Source: GAS368 sp965227745 (GTDB taxonomy: Bacteria; Verrucomicrobiota; Verrucomicrobiia; Opitutales; Opitutaceae). Taken from it: a DNA stretch of 64,000 bases. The position numbers and the translations under genes are program-made. Numbering within the stretch: position 1 is the first letter of the stretch; each line of letters opens with the position of its first letter. Shown here piece by piece: positions 53,926 through 63,289 of the stretch. The stretch covers positions 868,001 through 932,000 of the forward strand of contig OZ245769.1 of NCBI GenBank assembly GCA_965227745.1, in the 5' to 3' direction. The notes beneath the pieces were generated by a model, which worked only from the letters and a program-made list of their open reading frames with translations, had not been told where the DNA came from and did not search any database.

Positions 53926-55428
53926 ATGCGTGTTTTGCGAGCATTCATAGTGGCGGCATGCGCGGTGGCGGGACTGCCCGCGATTTTGGCGGCCGAGGCG
54001 CCCGCGCCAGCGTATTCCCGTACGCCCTACCTTCCGCCGGAGGGTGTGAAATTCGAGGTGACGGGCATCGCGCGGTTGCCCGACGGCCGCGTCGCCCTCG
54101 CGTTGCGCAAGGGCGAGGTCTGGCTGCTTCAGCATCCGGATGCCGACCCGGGGAAACCTGATGCCGTGGGGTATCGTCGGATTGCGACCGGGCTGCACGA
54201 GCCGCTCGGGCTGGCGTGGCAGGATGGGGCACTGTTCACGATGCAGCGCAGCGAACTCACCCGGCTGCGCGATCTCGACGGTGACGACGTGATCGACGAC
54301 TACGCGTGCGCGGCGAAAGGGTGGGGCGTATCCGGAAACTACCACGAGTACGGCTACGGCCCCGTGGCCGACCGCGAAGGGAACCTGTGGTTCACCCTTA
54401 ATGCCACGCTCGGCGCCACCGTGAAGATGCCGGGACACCGACCGCCGGACAATCCGTGGCGCGGTTGGGCCATGCGACTGACGCCGGCGGGTGTGCTCGA
54501 GCCGATGAGCGCGGGCTTCCGCTCACCCTCCGGTCTCGGAATGAACGCGGAGGGCGATATCTTTTGCACCGATCAGCAGGGCAACTACTGGGGTACCAAT
54601 CCCGTGCTACATCTGCGCAAGGGCGCGTTCTTCGGTCATAAAGCGGCGCTGGTGGACGTTAAGCGGCCGGAGTCGCCGGTGCGAGATCCGGGCGAATTGC
54701 CGGAAGGTCTCACGGTGGCCGAGGTGGCGGGGCGCAATCCCCGCCTGGCGCTGCCAGCGGTGTGGCTGCCGTATCCCAAGCTGGGACAGAGCGCGACGGG
54801 CATCGCCTGCGTGCCGGCCGATGGAAAATTCGGCCCGTTTGAAAACCAGCTCGTGGTCGGCGAATTCACCGCGTCGCGTCTCACGCGGGTGTTTTTGGAA
54901 AAGATCGGCGGCGAGTACCAAGGGGCGGCGTTCCGTTTCATCGAGGGCCTGCAATGCGGTCCGGTGCGGCTGGAATTTCTGCCCGATGGGTCGTTGTTGG
55001 TGGGCGAGACCAACCGAGGGTGGAACTCCAGTGGCTCGCGCTCGTTTGGGCTCGAGCGGGTGCGCTGGACCGGCGAGGTGCCCTTCGAGATCCGGAAGAT
55101 GCGAGCGCAGCCTGACGGCTTTATTCTGGAATTCACCCGGCCGGTCGATGCCGCGACGGCGGCGCGACCGGAAAACTACTCGGGATCAAGCTACACTTAC
55201 ACCTACCAGCAAAAATACGGGAGCCCGGAAATCGACTCGCAGCCGGTGGTCGTAAGTGATGCCCGGCTGCTGGCGGATGGGCGTTCTGTGTACCTGCGCT
55301 GCACGGGGCTGCGGGAGCGCTTCGTACACGAACTGCACACCGACGGCGTGCGCTCGGCGGCCGGTGATCCTGTCGCGAATCCGGTAGGATACTACACCCT
55401 GAATCGTCGGCCGATAGTCACGCCGTAG
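53926..55428 (+). CDS. Exported beta-propeller protein, soluble sugar-dehydrogenase-like
   Basis: This 500-residue protein has a signal peptide (FIVAACAVAGLPAILAAEA) and an NHL/PQQ-glucose-dehydrogenase-like propeller. It shows KFEVTGIARLPDGRVALALR, GLHEPLGLAWQDGALFTMQR, LRDLDGDDVIDDY, GFRSPSGLGMNAEGDIFCTD and RLEFLPDGSLLVGETNRGW. The family is often annotated as membrane-bound dehydrogenase or DUF7133-like and is frequently paired with c-type cytochromes in Planctomycetes and Verrucomicrobia. The gene begins 4 bases after the pentaheme cytochrome stop. A C-terminal Ig-like domain (about 385-490: FILEFTRPVDAATAARPENY) ends it. Whether PQQ is bound cannot be told. Confidence 0.82.
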   Translation: MRVLRAFIVAACAVAGLPAILAAEAPAPAYSRTPYLPPEGVKFEVTGIARLPDGRVALALRKGEVWLLQHPDADPGKPDAVGYRRIATGLHEPLGLAWQDGALFTMQRSELTRLRDLDGDDVIDDYACAAKGWGVSGNYHEYGYGPVADREGNLWFTLNATLGATVKMPGHRPPDNPWRGWAMRLTPAGVLEPMSAGFRSPSGLGMNAEGDIFCTDQQGNYWGTNPVLHLRKGAFFGHKAALVDVKRPESPVRDPGELPEGLTVAEVAGRNPRLALPAVWLPYPKLGQSATGIACVPADGKFGPFENQLVVGEFTASRLTRVFLEKIGGEYQGAAFRFIEGLQCGPVRLEFLPDGSLLVGETNRGWNSSGSRSFGLERVRWTGEVPFEIRKMRAQPDGFILEFTRPVDAATAARPENYSGSSYTYTYQQKYGSPEIDSQPVVVSDARLLADGRSVYLRCTGLRERFVHELHTDGVRSAAGDPVANPVGYYTLNRRPIVTP

Positions 55429-55463
55429 GCGCTCTCAGAATTCACGCGGACCGGGTCGGCGGA

Positions 55464-55949
55464 CTATCCGCGCCGCGCGTCCCGTCCGGTCGGTAGCGCG
55501 GCCGCCGGTTCACGCGCGAGGCCGAGCAGCCGTTGGCGGCGTTGGCGAAGGATCGCGACATCGGAGTCGATCGCGATAGGGGTGAAGCCCACGGCACAGA
55601 GATGGGGCAGGTCGGCGAGGTTGCACACGAGGATGCCCGCAGGCTTGTCGGCGGCACGGGCCGCAGCGACCACGCGGGTGAGACATTCTTCGAACGGGGG
55701 CGCGTGACCGTTGCCCTGCACCGAGAGGTCGTGCGCAAGATCGGCCGGGCCGACGAAGAGCCCATCGACGCCATCGAGCGCGGCAATCTCGGCCACGTGC
55801 TCGATGAGGCGGAGCGATTCGATTTGGGCGAAGAAGAAGGGATGGGCGATCTCCTTCGAAACCAAAGATTCCAAGGACCGGATGATCGTGAGCAACGCAC
55901 TAGGACCGGCCCACCCGGCGGAACCGAAAAAACACTGTCCGACTGCCAC
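55464..55949 (-). pseudogene. 5'-truncated HpcH/HpaI aldolase
   Basis: The frame encodes the C-terminal ~160 residues of a class II pyruvate aldolase of the HpcH/HpaI family. It has FFAQIESLRLIEHVAEIAAL, the metal/substrate motif GVDGLFVGPADLAHDLSVQG and PAGILVCNLADL. The first half, with GTW-type N-terminus and the catalytic histidine, is absent, and an in-frame TGA directly precedes the only possible start (GTG 55949). Family members include 2-keto-3-deoxy-L-rhamnonate aldolase. The gene is thus a remnant, lying at the edge of the integrase-containing decay zone and convergent to the sugar regulon. Confidence 0.75.
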
Positions 55950-56132
55950 TCAAATGAGCCGGTCGGGCGGTCGCGGCACCGCTTGGGCGCGGGTTGGGTG
56001 TCCCAGCGTGGACCTCTCGCCGACCGTTCGAAGAAGAGCTAGTTGATCAACGGACTCGCGCTATGATATGCGGTCGCTGCTCGACTTGAGTGAGCGGAGT
56101 ACACGCTCCGATTTCCTGGTGAACCCATCCGG

Positions 56133-56910
56133 TCATGCAGCTTGCCCTGGCGAATCGCTCACTCGCTTGGCCTGTGCCACGCTGTGCTGCCGAATGACAT
56201 GCGCATAGGTGCGGAGTAGGGTGGCGCCTTTATCGGCACGGCCCATCCATTCCGCCACAACGGTGCGGGCACGCCTGCCACGAGTGTGATACTCGCGAAA
56301 TAATGCCGAAGCGTGAGATGGCCGAGGCGCGTGCACTCGACCTTGGCACAGGCGGTTTCCAGCCCGTAGCGGCAGTCCTTGACGCGAGAAATCTTTCCGG
56401 TGGTCGGGAAGGCCGTCTTTTTCGCGTCGCGTTATGATGCGCGCGAATAGGTCGACGAAATCTGGAATTGCATCGATCGTGCGATCCGAGGACACGCCCT
56501 TGGTCCTGTGAATCCGCATCGTGGGTCCAAGCGGTCCGTTTGGGTTGAAGTCTTTGAAAGAGGTCCCTGGGCATTTGTCCTTTTCGCCTACGGCGTCGCT
56601 GATGCGTCTGCCGGTGTAGTCCGAAAACTCCGCCACCTCTGCCGCATCCTGAGCGCGATCAAGGCACCATTTCAGCCAGTTGGGTTCGTTGGAGGTACGA
56701 TGGCGGCTTTTCGGGCGTCAGATCACCGGCCATGAGCTTGAAGACCTGCTTCATTTGTTCGAACGACGGCAGGTCTTTCTTTATCTTTGGCAGCGGCAGC
56801 CAAATGCTTTTCGAGATGCCTACGCCGCTCGCGAACGGGTCGTACGTGATCAACTCGGTCACGCGAGCAACCTCGAACCCATTCTGGAGGCGGGCGCGAC
56901 ACTGGTTCAC
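56133..56910 (-). pseudogene. Broken tyrosine recombinase (integrase)
   Basis: Reverse-strand fragments in several frames give parts of a phage-type integrase. They are a core-binding-like piece (YDPFASGVGISKSIWLPLPK), then RTKGVSSDRTIDAIPDFVDL, the box II region LGHLTLRHYFASITL (with the H-x-x-R type residues), and box III ending LLRTYAHVIRQHSVAQAKRV with the nucleophile tyrosine. Stops and frameshifts separate them and the N-terminus is missing, so it is inactive. It lies downstream, on the same strand, of a tRNA-like sequence at 57.7 kb, the usual layout for an element integrated at a tRNA gene. Confidence 0.7.
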
Positions 56911-57157
56911 GTAGCGCGCCGAATAAGATCGGCGCTAACTCAGCCGAAAGGAGGCATTCCTCATTTGCCTTTCATCGCTTCCGTATGCCTCATCATCTTT
57001 TTCGCGCCTCCGCCCTTCATCATCTTCATCATTTGGTCCGATGTGTTTCAGGATGTCGCATTGATCGGTTTAGAATGTTTCTGGGTGTCTCATCAGAGGT
57101 GAGCGCACGGGCCGGCGTCTCAGGACGTCTCATGAAATTCGGTGAGGTGTTATCCGA

Positions 57158-57198
57158 GTGGTATAACCAAAGTGGTATAAACAAAGAAGGTGGTATAA
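57158..57198 (+). repeat. Three copies of GTGGTATAA
   Basis: The nonamer occurs at 57158-57166, 57172-57180 and 57190-57198, with 14- and 18-base periods, separated by A-rich spacers. It resembles a short iteron or a regulator-binding array of the former element; it may also be chance expansion. Confidence 0.5.
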
Positions 57199-57681
57199 GA
57201 GCAGTTGAGCTAACTGAAAAAACTAACTCGGTGACGGGCATACGGTTCTTGAGGTCGAATAGGAATGCGAACAGACGTTTGGCTGCAGGCAACCATAGCG
57301 TACCTAGCCCGTCGGAATGATTGCGTAGTTATTTTGTGAACACAATGGGCTCTCGCGCTTGCGCCGCGCCAGGACCTGCACCTGGGAGAACGCCCCTTGA
57401 TTGCGGCGGACGCGGATTGCGCTGAGGGAATTCCCGTATTCTGCGGCGTTGTAGCGAGCGTCCTGCGAGATGGAGGCGATAGAGGATCTCATGGAAAGGG
57501 AGGGTTCAAAACCAAGAACCTTCGCTTTGCGCCGTTACGACCGTCGCCGCCTGCGATGCGAAGCCGGGTAAGGCAGGCCAGATATTGGCCTTTTAGAGCT
57601 TATTTTTGCTCCTCTAAAGCTCCATGAAAGTAGCCGACAGCTTTCTGTGGTGAATCCAGAGTCCTCATTTTAAGCCGGTTT

Positions 57682-57785
57682 TGACGCGTCCGCTGTGATT
57701 CGAATCCGTGGCGGGCGGCCAGTGGGAGCTAAATTTTTAGCCCCGGCTAAATGCCGGCGTTCTCTACCCATTGAGCGCACCGTGG
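57682..57785 (-). other. Degenerate tRNA-like sequence
   Basis: Read on the minus strand, a D-arm-like GCTCAATGGGTAGAGA is followed by a hairpin (CCGGC-ATTTA-GCCGG). A second hairpin resembles a long variable arm, and then comes a T-loop TTCGAAT with 5 + 7 + 1 bases to the end. The T-stem and acceptor stem do not pair, so it is not a functional tRNA. The palindromic ATTCGAAT also gives a tRNA-3'-like end on the plus strand (57699-57721, ending GCCA). It may be a mutated target tRNA copy or attachment site of the element whose integrase relic lies next to it. Confidence 0.3.
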
Positions 57786-58037
57786 AAGCCCCGCGCCAAC
57801 GTCGGCCGCGTGCGATGAACGCCCCATGTCAAAACTCGCTGCACTGGTCGGGCGGTGAGATGAACCGTTGTAATGGAACGAGAGTTTACGAGAGGTAGGA
57901 CGACTGATCGGTCAAATCGGCACCGCCGAGAGGTTCTGGAACTGACGGTTTCGAGCCGAGATTGCGTTTCATTCACGGAATTGAACATCCCTAGGCGTAT
58001 CTCTAGGAAAACCGCGTCGTTCCCCTAATCCCGCAAC

Positions 58038-58067
58038 CGATCACCAGTCGGCGTGCTGGTGATCGGG
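58038..58067. other. Perfect 11-bp hairpin
   Basis: CCGATCACCAG and CTGGTGATCGG pair perfectly around an 8-base loop (TCGGCGTG). It is not next to a plus-strand gene. It could be part of a small RNA, together with the terminator that follows, or the end of a lost element. Confidence 0.45.
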
Positions 58068-58090
58068 TCGGATCGGACACCGTAAATTCG

Positions 58091-58114
58091 CCAGACGGTG
58101 TCTGGCTTTTCTTC
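58091..58114 (+). terminator. Rho-independent terminator
   Basis: GCCAGAC-GGT-GTCTGGC followed by TTTTCTT is a canonical plus-strand terminator with a 7-bp GC-rich stem. No plus-strand gene ends nearby, which suggests a non-coding transcript or a leftover from a deleted gene. Confidence 0.6.
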
Positions 58115-58136
58115 GGCTTATCGAGTGTTGCGTCGG

Positions 58137-59687
58137 CTAGCGTGCGTTCTGGTTCGGCGCCTTGTCCACAATGAGCGGTGAGGGGAAGTCGGCGGCGCGT
58201 TCGCCGCCGCGGCTGCGGAGCCGTTTGTTTTCGATTCCCCCCTTGGGCTGATTGAGCGGGATATTCATTCCGCCCAATTTATCCATTTCCTCGTAGAGTT
58301 GGTTTTCCATCTTCTTGGCCAACTTCTGAAAGGCCGGGTTGTAGAGGAGATTGCGGGTCTCGTCGGGGTCGGCCGCGATGTCGTAGAGTTCGTCAGCGTC
58401 CCACAGGCCGTAGTAGGTGATGTATTTGTATTGGTCGGTGCGCAGCGCGAATGTGGTGGGCGTTTGCGGATAGTTTTTCTCCCAGTAATAAACGTAGAGG
58501 AAGTCATCCCGCCAGGGCTTCGTTTTGCCCACGGCCAGCGGCAGAAAACTTTCTCCGTCCATGTGCGCCGGTTTCTTCAGTCCCATGGCTTCCATAACAG
58601 TCGGGGCAACGTCGATGTTGCCGATCATCTGGTTGAGCACCGTGCCGCCCTTGATGAGTGAGGGACATTGCACGAGCATCGGAACCCGCATGGAGGCTTC
58701 ATAGGCGACGCGCTTGTCGATCAAGCCATGTTCGCCGAACATGAAGCCGTTGTCGCCCATGTAAATCACGAGGGTATCTTCGTAGAGACCCATGTCCTTT
58801 AACTGCTGGAGCACGCGGCCGATGCTGTCGTCCACCGACGCAAGCGTCTCACAGTAGCGTTTGTAGTAACCTTCGATGTCGAGTTCGCTGTGATACGGGA
58901 AATCGACGCCATGCCAAGAGTCGCGCTGGTCGCGCAGCCAACGGGGTTGGAGGAGATTGCTCGATGTGCTCGCTTCGGTCGCCGGGCGGGTGAACTTCAG
59001 GCTCTTGAGCTTGCCCTCATATTTGGGTTCGGGGGTGAAGTTGGCGTGGACGGCCTTGTGCGAAAGATAGAGGAAGAATGGCTTCTCGGACGGTTTTTGC
59101 TGCTTCAGCCAATTGATCGCGTAGTCGGTTAATTCCGTGGTGATATAGCCCTTTTGCTTCACGCGCTCGCCGTCCACGTTGAGGGTGTAGTTTGGAGTAG
59201 GCGGGTAGTACTCACCCTGTCCGCGGAAGCTGACCCAGTGATCCCAGCCGGGCTGGGGTGCATCGCTCTCACCGCCCATGTGCCACTTGCCGATAAAGCA
59301 CGTCGCGTAACCGGCCTTCTGCAGATATTGTGGAAAATAAACAGTGCCTGGCGGGATGGGCCGGTTGTTGTCGATCACGCGATGGCGGAAAGTGTAGAGA
59401 CCCGTAAGAATGGACGCACGGCTCGGCGAGCACAGCGATGTAGTGACGAGTGCGTTCTTCACATAGGCACCTTGGGCGGCCATCGAATCCATCACTGGCG
59501 TGCGGGCGAATTGGTGCCCCAAGAAGCTCATGGCATCGTAGCGATGGTCATCCGAGAGGATGAACACCACGTTGCGTGGCTTCGCGCCGGGGATAGGCTC
59601 GGGCTCGATCGCTTGGGGCACAGGCACGGCGCGTAGGGTCGCCAAGCCAAAAACCAAGGTGAGAAGCGTGATAGGGCTGAGTTTCAT
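58137..59687 (-). CDS. Exported formylglycine-type sulfatase
   Basis: This 516-residue sulfatase of the S1 group has the maturation motif C-S-P-S-R (TSLCSPSRASILTG, Cys at about residue 86), which is converted to formylglycine. Metal-site blocks are FILSDDHRYDAMS and GKWHMGG, and the late DTLVIYMGDNGFMFGEHG. A signal peptide (MKLSPITLLTLVFGLATLRA) targets it to the periplasm or outside. ATG 59687 is preferred to an upstream TTG at 59702. It follows the TonB receptor by 62 bases and is probably induced with it through the sigma/anti-sigma pair. This suggests desulfation of an imported sulfated saccharide or its fragments. Confidence 0.93.
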   Translation of the reverse strand: MKLSPITLLTLVFGLATLRAVPVPQAIEPEPIPGAKPRNVVFILSDDHRYDAMSFLGHQFARTPVMDSMAAQGAYVKNALVTTSLCSPSRASILTGLYTFRHRVIDNNRPIPPGTVYFPQYLQKAGYATCFIGKWHMGGESDAPQPGWDHWVSFRGQGEYYPPTPNYTLNVDGERVKQKGYITTELTDYAINWLKQQKPSEKPFFLYLSHKAVHANFTPEPKYEGKLKSLKFTRPATEASTSSNLLQPRWLRDQRDSWHGVDFPYHSELDIEGYYKRYCETLASVDDSIGRVLQQLKDMGLYEDTLVIYMGDNGFMFGEHGLIDKRVAYEASMRVPMLVQCPSLIKGGTVLNQMIGNIDVAPTVMEAMGLKKPAHMDGESFLPLAVGKTKPWRDDFLYVYYWEKNYPQTPTTFALRTDQYKYITYYGLWDADELYDIAADPDETRNLLYNPAFQKLAKKMENQLYEEMDKLGGMNIPLNQPKGGIENKRLRSRGGERAADFPSPLIVDKAPNQNAR

Positions 59688-59748
59688 AAGTGAGTGGGCC
59701 AAGGGGGTGCGATAGGCGTTTGATCCAAAGCGAGCCAGTGGCCGGCGT

Positions 59749-62307
59749 TCAGAAGATTGTGTTCACGCTGAACATCCAATTCATGGGTTCGCCCCATCTC
59801 CCGTTGGCGAGCAGATAGTTTTTGTCGGTGAGGTTGGAGGCCTTGAGGTTGAGCCCCACCCGGCGGCCCCAGAGCTTGGTATCATATTTGGCAAAGACAT
59901 CGACGAGGCTGGCCGAGGGAATTACGCGGAGGCTATTCGCCACGGAGGCGTTGGAGGCACTGTAGGCGTTCTTGTAGTTGATGGAATGCCCGATCGACAA
60001 TCCCTTGAGATCGCCACTAAAGGTGTAGCGTTGTATGAAGGCGAGCGACCGCGTGGGAGCGTTTGCTAGCGGCAACCCTTTACGGGTAACGAGAACTTCA
60101 TCTTGCACGACCCCGCCATGAAAGAAACAGCCGTCGAGCGCGACCGTCCAACCGCTGGTAACTTGGTAATCGAGGCGGAACTCCATGCCTTCAGAGGATT
60201 CTTTACCCGAGGCGATCGAAATACTATTGGCCACGCGTTCGTCGGCTGGAGTAGCCGGGTTGTCGACCGCCTGAGCCGGAATAAACTGCGCAAGATCGAC
60301 CTGCAACTGATCGTAGTAAGCTACCGAGCCGGTTAGCTTTTCCTTCAGGAGCCCGAATTTTAGCCCGAATTCGGTGATCTTGCCACGATTCGGCGGAACG
60401 GGATTGAGATAAGCGTCGCGGGCAAACTGATTTCGGAAACTCGTCGCCTTCTGCCCGTAGGCGCGCAGGTAATCCACGACGCCGCGATTCTGAAGCAAGT
60501 CCACCATCGTCGCGAGTTGGTAGGGATTCGCCTTCTGCGACTGCACCGTGTGCGTGGGAGCGGCGCCGATATTGGTGACCTCAGCCCAAGAATACCCCGT
60601 AAGCACCATCCAATGCTCATCGAAAAACTTAAGTGTGTTGACCGCCCGGTGATTGGTGAATTCCGAGGTTACATCACCACCGTTTCCACGGAAATAAATG
60701 GGTTGCTTGATGTCGGCGAGGGTCGCGATGGGATATCCGCCAGCCGCGTCTGCCGTGTTCCGAAATCGCAGCTGAGCGGGAGTCGCCTTCGTAATGCCCA
60801 AGGGAAAGAGGAGGCTATTGGCCACATTGGCGTTCGTGAACCGATACTGGGGGGTGACAAAATAATTCGTGTTAAACTCGGAGCCAAGGAGAAGGCTGCC
60901 CTTGACGCGGTCCTTGAGGCCATAGCGCAGCAGGACGTCCGAATTGTAGCCATGAATGCTATTGGCATTATCGTTAAACTGCGGCCGTTGGGTCGCGCTG
61001 TCCTGATTCCAGGTTGAGAACCCCGGGTAGATTCGCTTGCTGGAGTTATACTGCGCGCGCAGCGTGAGCCAGTCCTGCAGCGAATAGGTCCCGCTCACAT
61101 TGTAGCAATCTTGGGTGTTTCTTTCCACGCTATCGGCTCCGGCGAAGTTGATGTTCCGACCGCGTCCCAAATTGGTGAGGTCGAAAGTGCCATTCACAAT
61201 CGGGGCGACATTTAGTGTGGTACGGTCTCGGTGCAGCTTTTCGAATTCAGCAGTGAGTTCGAGTCCGGGGAGAGGGCGAACCGTCAACGAAGGGGCGATG
61301 ACGTCGTAGTTCGCGAACTGGTCGGGGAACGGTCCATTGCGGTCGGAACCGGCAATCACAAGTCGATAGGCTAAAAATTCCCGACCACCAATTTCTATCG
61401 GCGCGGTGGTGTCGAGCATGCCTTGGATGAGCGAATCAGTGCCGGTGCTGACGCTGACTTTTGTGGTTTTTTTGAAGGTGGGGCGTTTGGAGATGTAGTT
61501 GATTCCGCCGCCAGGGTTCGAAAGACCGTAAAGCACGGAGTTGGGGCCCTTGAGCACCTCGACTCGTTCATAGGCTGCGGTGATGTAGACGCGACCGCCC
61601 GGGGCGTAGCCGTTTCGAAGCGGCTGGAGACTGAAACCGCGGGCGTTGGCCGTTTCGTTTTGCCCGGCCGTGCTGTTGATCGTCGTATATCGGGCGACGT
61701 CGTCGAAGGTCACGAGTTGCAGATCCTCGATCATCCGATTGTCGATCGCCATGATGGTGAAGGGTGACTTGGCGATATCGAGCGCCACTAGGGAGCCGGT
61801 CGTAGCCTGCTTGGCCCCGAATGTGTTATCGGTGCTGGTGCTGACACTGAACGGCGACAGGGCGACTACCTCGTCCCTTGCCGCCGATCCCGCGGCGGCC
61901 GCCGCCCCGGCATCAGCGGAGCGGCTTGAGGCTTTTTTTTCCGAAGTCTCCTTGTCTCGGGCAACGCGTGCGATGCGGACCAGTCCCGACTTGGGATCTT
62001 TGATCGCCTGAAGCTCGGTTCCCGCCAGTAGTAGATTCACCGCCTTTTCTGCACTGTAGTCCCCTTTGACTGTGTTGGTCCTCACGCCGGCGGTAACTTC
62101 AGCAGAGAAGAGCAATTCGGCGCCGGATTGGCTACAATACACCTTCAGGGTCTCTTCCGCCGCTCCAGCGGGAATGTCGAACGGGCGGGTCACTTCGCTG
62201 GCGAAAGTAGTCGCGGCGCCAAGCAGCAGTGCCAACACGACAGCCCGCATGATGCGTCCACAGGCACTTCGAGAAACGGGGGAGGGTAGGGGATTTGATT
62301 CGGTCAT
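59749..62307 (-). CDS. TonB-dependent transducer with N-terminal signalling domain
   Basis: This 852-residue receptor differs from the other three by carrying a secretin/TonB short N-terminal (STN) domain at about 38-105 (FDIPAGAAEETLKVYCSQSG, AEKAVNLLLAGTELQAI). An Ala/Ser-rich linker, leader box VVALSPFSVSTSTDN, plug (DIAKSPFTIMAIDNRMIEDL, RVEVLKGPNSVLYGLSNPGG) and barrel ending MNWMFSVNTIF follow. STN domains contact FecR-type anti-sigma factors, and such a gene lies directly upstream. The signal peptide lies at about 20-37 after an unusually long n-region, so the true start may be the internal ATG at about 62250 (MRAVVLALLLGAAT). Confidence 0.92.
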   Translation of the reverse strand: MTESNPLPSPVSRSACGRIMRAVVLALLLGAATTFASEVTRPFDIPAGAAEETLKVYCSQSGAELLFSAEVTAGVRTNTVKGDYSAEKAVNLLLAGTELQAIKDPKSGLVRIARVARDKETSEKKASSRSADAGAAAAAGSAARDEVVALSPFSVSTSTDNTFGAKQATTGSLVALDIAKSPFTIMAIDNRMIEDLQLVTFDDVARYTTINSTAGQNETANARGFSLQPLRNGYAPGGRVYITAAYERVEVLKGPNSVLYGLSNPGGGINYISKRPTFKKTTKVSVSTGTDSLIQGMLDTTAPIEIGGREFLAYRLVIAGSDRNGPFPDQFANYDVIAPSLTVRPLPGLELTAEFEKLHRDRTTLNVAPIVNGTFDLTNLGRGRNINFAGADSVERNTQDCYNVSGTYSLQDWLTLRAQYNSSKRIYPGFSTWNQDSATQRPQFNDNANSIHGYNSDVLLRYGLKDRVKGSLLLGSEFNTNYFVTPQYRFTNANVANSLLFPLGITKATPAQLRFRNTADAAGGYPIATLADIKQPIYFRGNGGDVTSEFTNHRAVNTLKFFDEHWMVLTGYSWAEVTNIGAAPTHTVQSQKANPYQLATMVDLLQNRGVVDYLRAYGQKATSFRNQFARDAYLNPVPPNRGKITEFGLKFGLLKEKLTGSVAYYDQLQVDLAQFIPAQAVDNPATPADERVANSISIASGKESSEGMEFRLDYQVTSGWTVALDGCFFHGGVVQDEVLVTRKGLPLANAPTRSLAFIQRYTFSGDLKGLSIGHSINYKNAYSASNASVANSLRVIPSASLVDVFAKYDTKLWGRRVGLNLKASNLTDKNYLLANGRWGEPMNWMFSVNTIF

Positions 62308-62395
62308 CTTGGGGGTTGGGGCGAGGGGCCTTCTTGCCACCGCTTAGAATACTCGACGCGCCACCTCCCGCTAAACCCCACAATAAATTACGGGA

Positions 62396-63289
62396 TCACC
62401 TGCCACGTTGCAGCACGATCCGATCCGCATTTCTGCTGGCCTGGATCCCAAAGTCGTTCGCCAGCAGATCGACCAAGGCATCTAGGCGGTCGGCGCGAAG
62501 GGCTCCACTAATCTGAAATTGGCTGATGGAATCATCCGCCAGCACAAGCTGGGTGCGATTATGTTTGTTTAGCTCCGCCACCACTCGGGCCAGTGGCGTT
62601 TTGGAAAACTCGATGCGGGGAAGTCGCCACGAAAGATTCCCATTCAGGGCACTGTCATCGAGCTTTTCGATTTCAGCGGCGATGGAGCCAGGTTGAACCA
62701 CTGTGCGGTGTCCCATTGAGATTGATGCCAGCACCTTGTGTTCAGCTTGCGGTAGCGATCCGGGAGCGGACAAAGTCTCCACGGACACTTTGCCTTCAGT
62801 CACAATCACCTCAATCGTCGGGGCACTCGAATCGACCGCGAAGGCCGTTCCGACCGCACGCACTTCGACGCCCCGAGCCGATACAATGAAGGGCCGCGCT
62901 GGATTCTTGGCGACCGCGAAGTGCGCTGCACCTCTCAACAAGGTCACCCTGCGAAACATCTCGGCGTAGTTCACTGTAATCTCCGCACCATCCTTTAATT
63001 CGACGACGGAGCCGTCCGGCAGGACCTGGGATCTGGGCTGTATAACCGTGACGGAGTTGGATGCGGCGGCCAGATGCTCTGCGCTCATCCCCGAACTTGG
63101 ACGCAATTGCCAAAATGCTCCGCAGGCTAGAGCAGCCGCGAGCGCACCGCCCAGCACCACTCGGCGCACGCGACGCTTCTTGGCGCGGTATTCCAAACCG
63201 GCTAGGATCTCGTCGGTCGCGTTCGCATGACCCGCCCAATCGAGGTCATCCAATCGACGAGAAGATGAATCTGACGCCTCAGGCTTCAT
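62396..63289 (-). CDS. FecR-family anti-sigma factor
   Basis: This 297-residue membrane regulator has a short cytoplasmic N-terminus (RLDDLDWAGHANATDEILAG), a transmembrane helix (about 45-62, VVLGGALAAALACGAFW) and the FecR beta domain. The domain reads SQVLPDGSVVELKDGAEITV, then LLRGAAHFAVAKNPARPFIV and EVRAVGTAFAVDS. A C-terminal STN-like part ends it (QISGALRADRLDALVDLLA). It transmits the receptor signal to the ECF sigma factor. The ATG at 63289 overlaps the end of the sigma gene by 11 bases, indicating coupled translation. Confidence 0.92.
   Translation of the reverse strand: MKPEASDSSSRRLDDLDWAGHANATDEILAGLEYRAKKRRVRRVVLGGALAAALACGAFWQLRPSSGMSAEHLAAASNSVTVIQPRSQVLPDGSVVELKDGAEITVNYAEMFRRVTLLRGAAHFAVAKNPARPFIVSARGVEVRAVGTAFAVDSSAPTIEVIVTEGKVSVETLSAPGSLPQAEHKVLASISMGHRTVVQPGSIAAEIEKLDDSALNGNLSWRLPRIEFSKTPLARVVAELNKHNRTQLVLADDSISQFQISGALRADRLDALVDLLANDFGIQASRNADRIVLQRGR

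Larger units (their letters stand above)
56911..58037. other. Decayed region between integrase relic and hairpins
   Basis: No intact gene in about 1.1 kb. It contains a low-complexity TCATC-rich stretch (about 56988-57040), three copies of GTGGTATAA, and a degenerate tRNA-like sequence. Codon use and AT content differ from the neighbouring operons, which supports foreign origin. Confidence 0.45.

Noticed and set aside
57682..57785. Functional tRNA gene
   Set aside because: D-arm-like and T-loop-like parts are present but acceptor and T-stems do not pair and the anticodon loop lacks U33.
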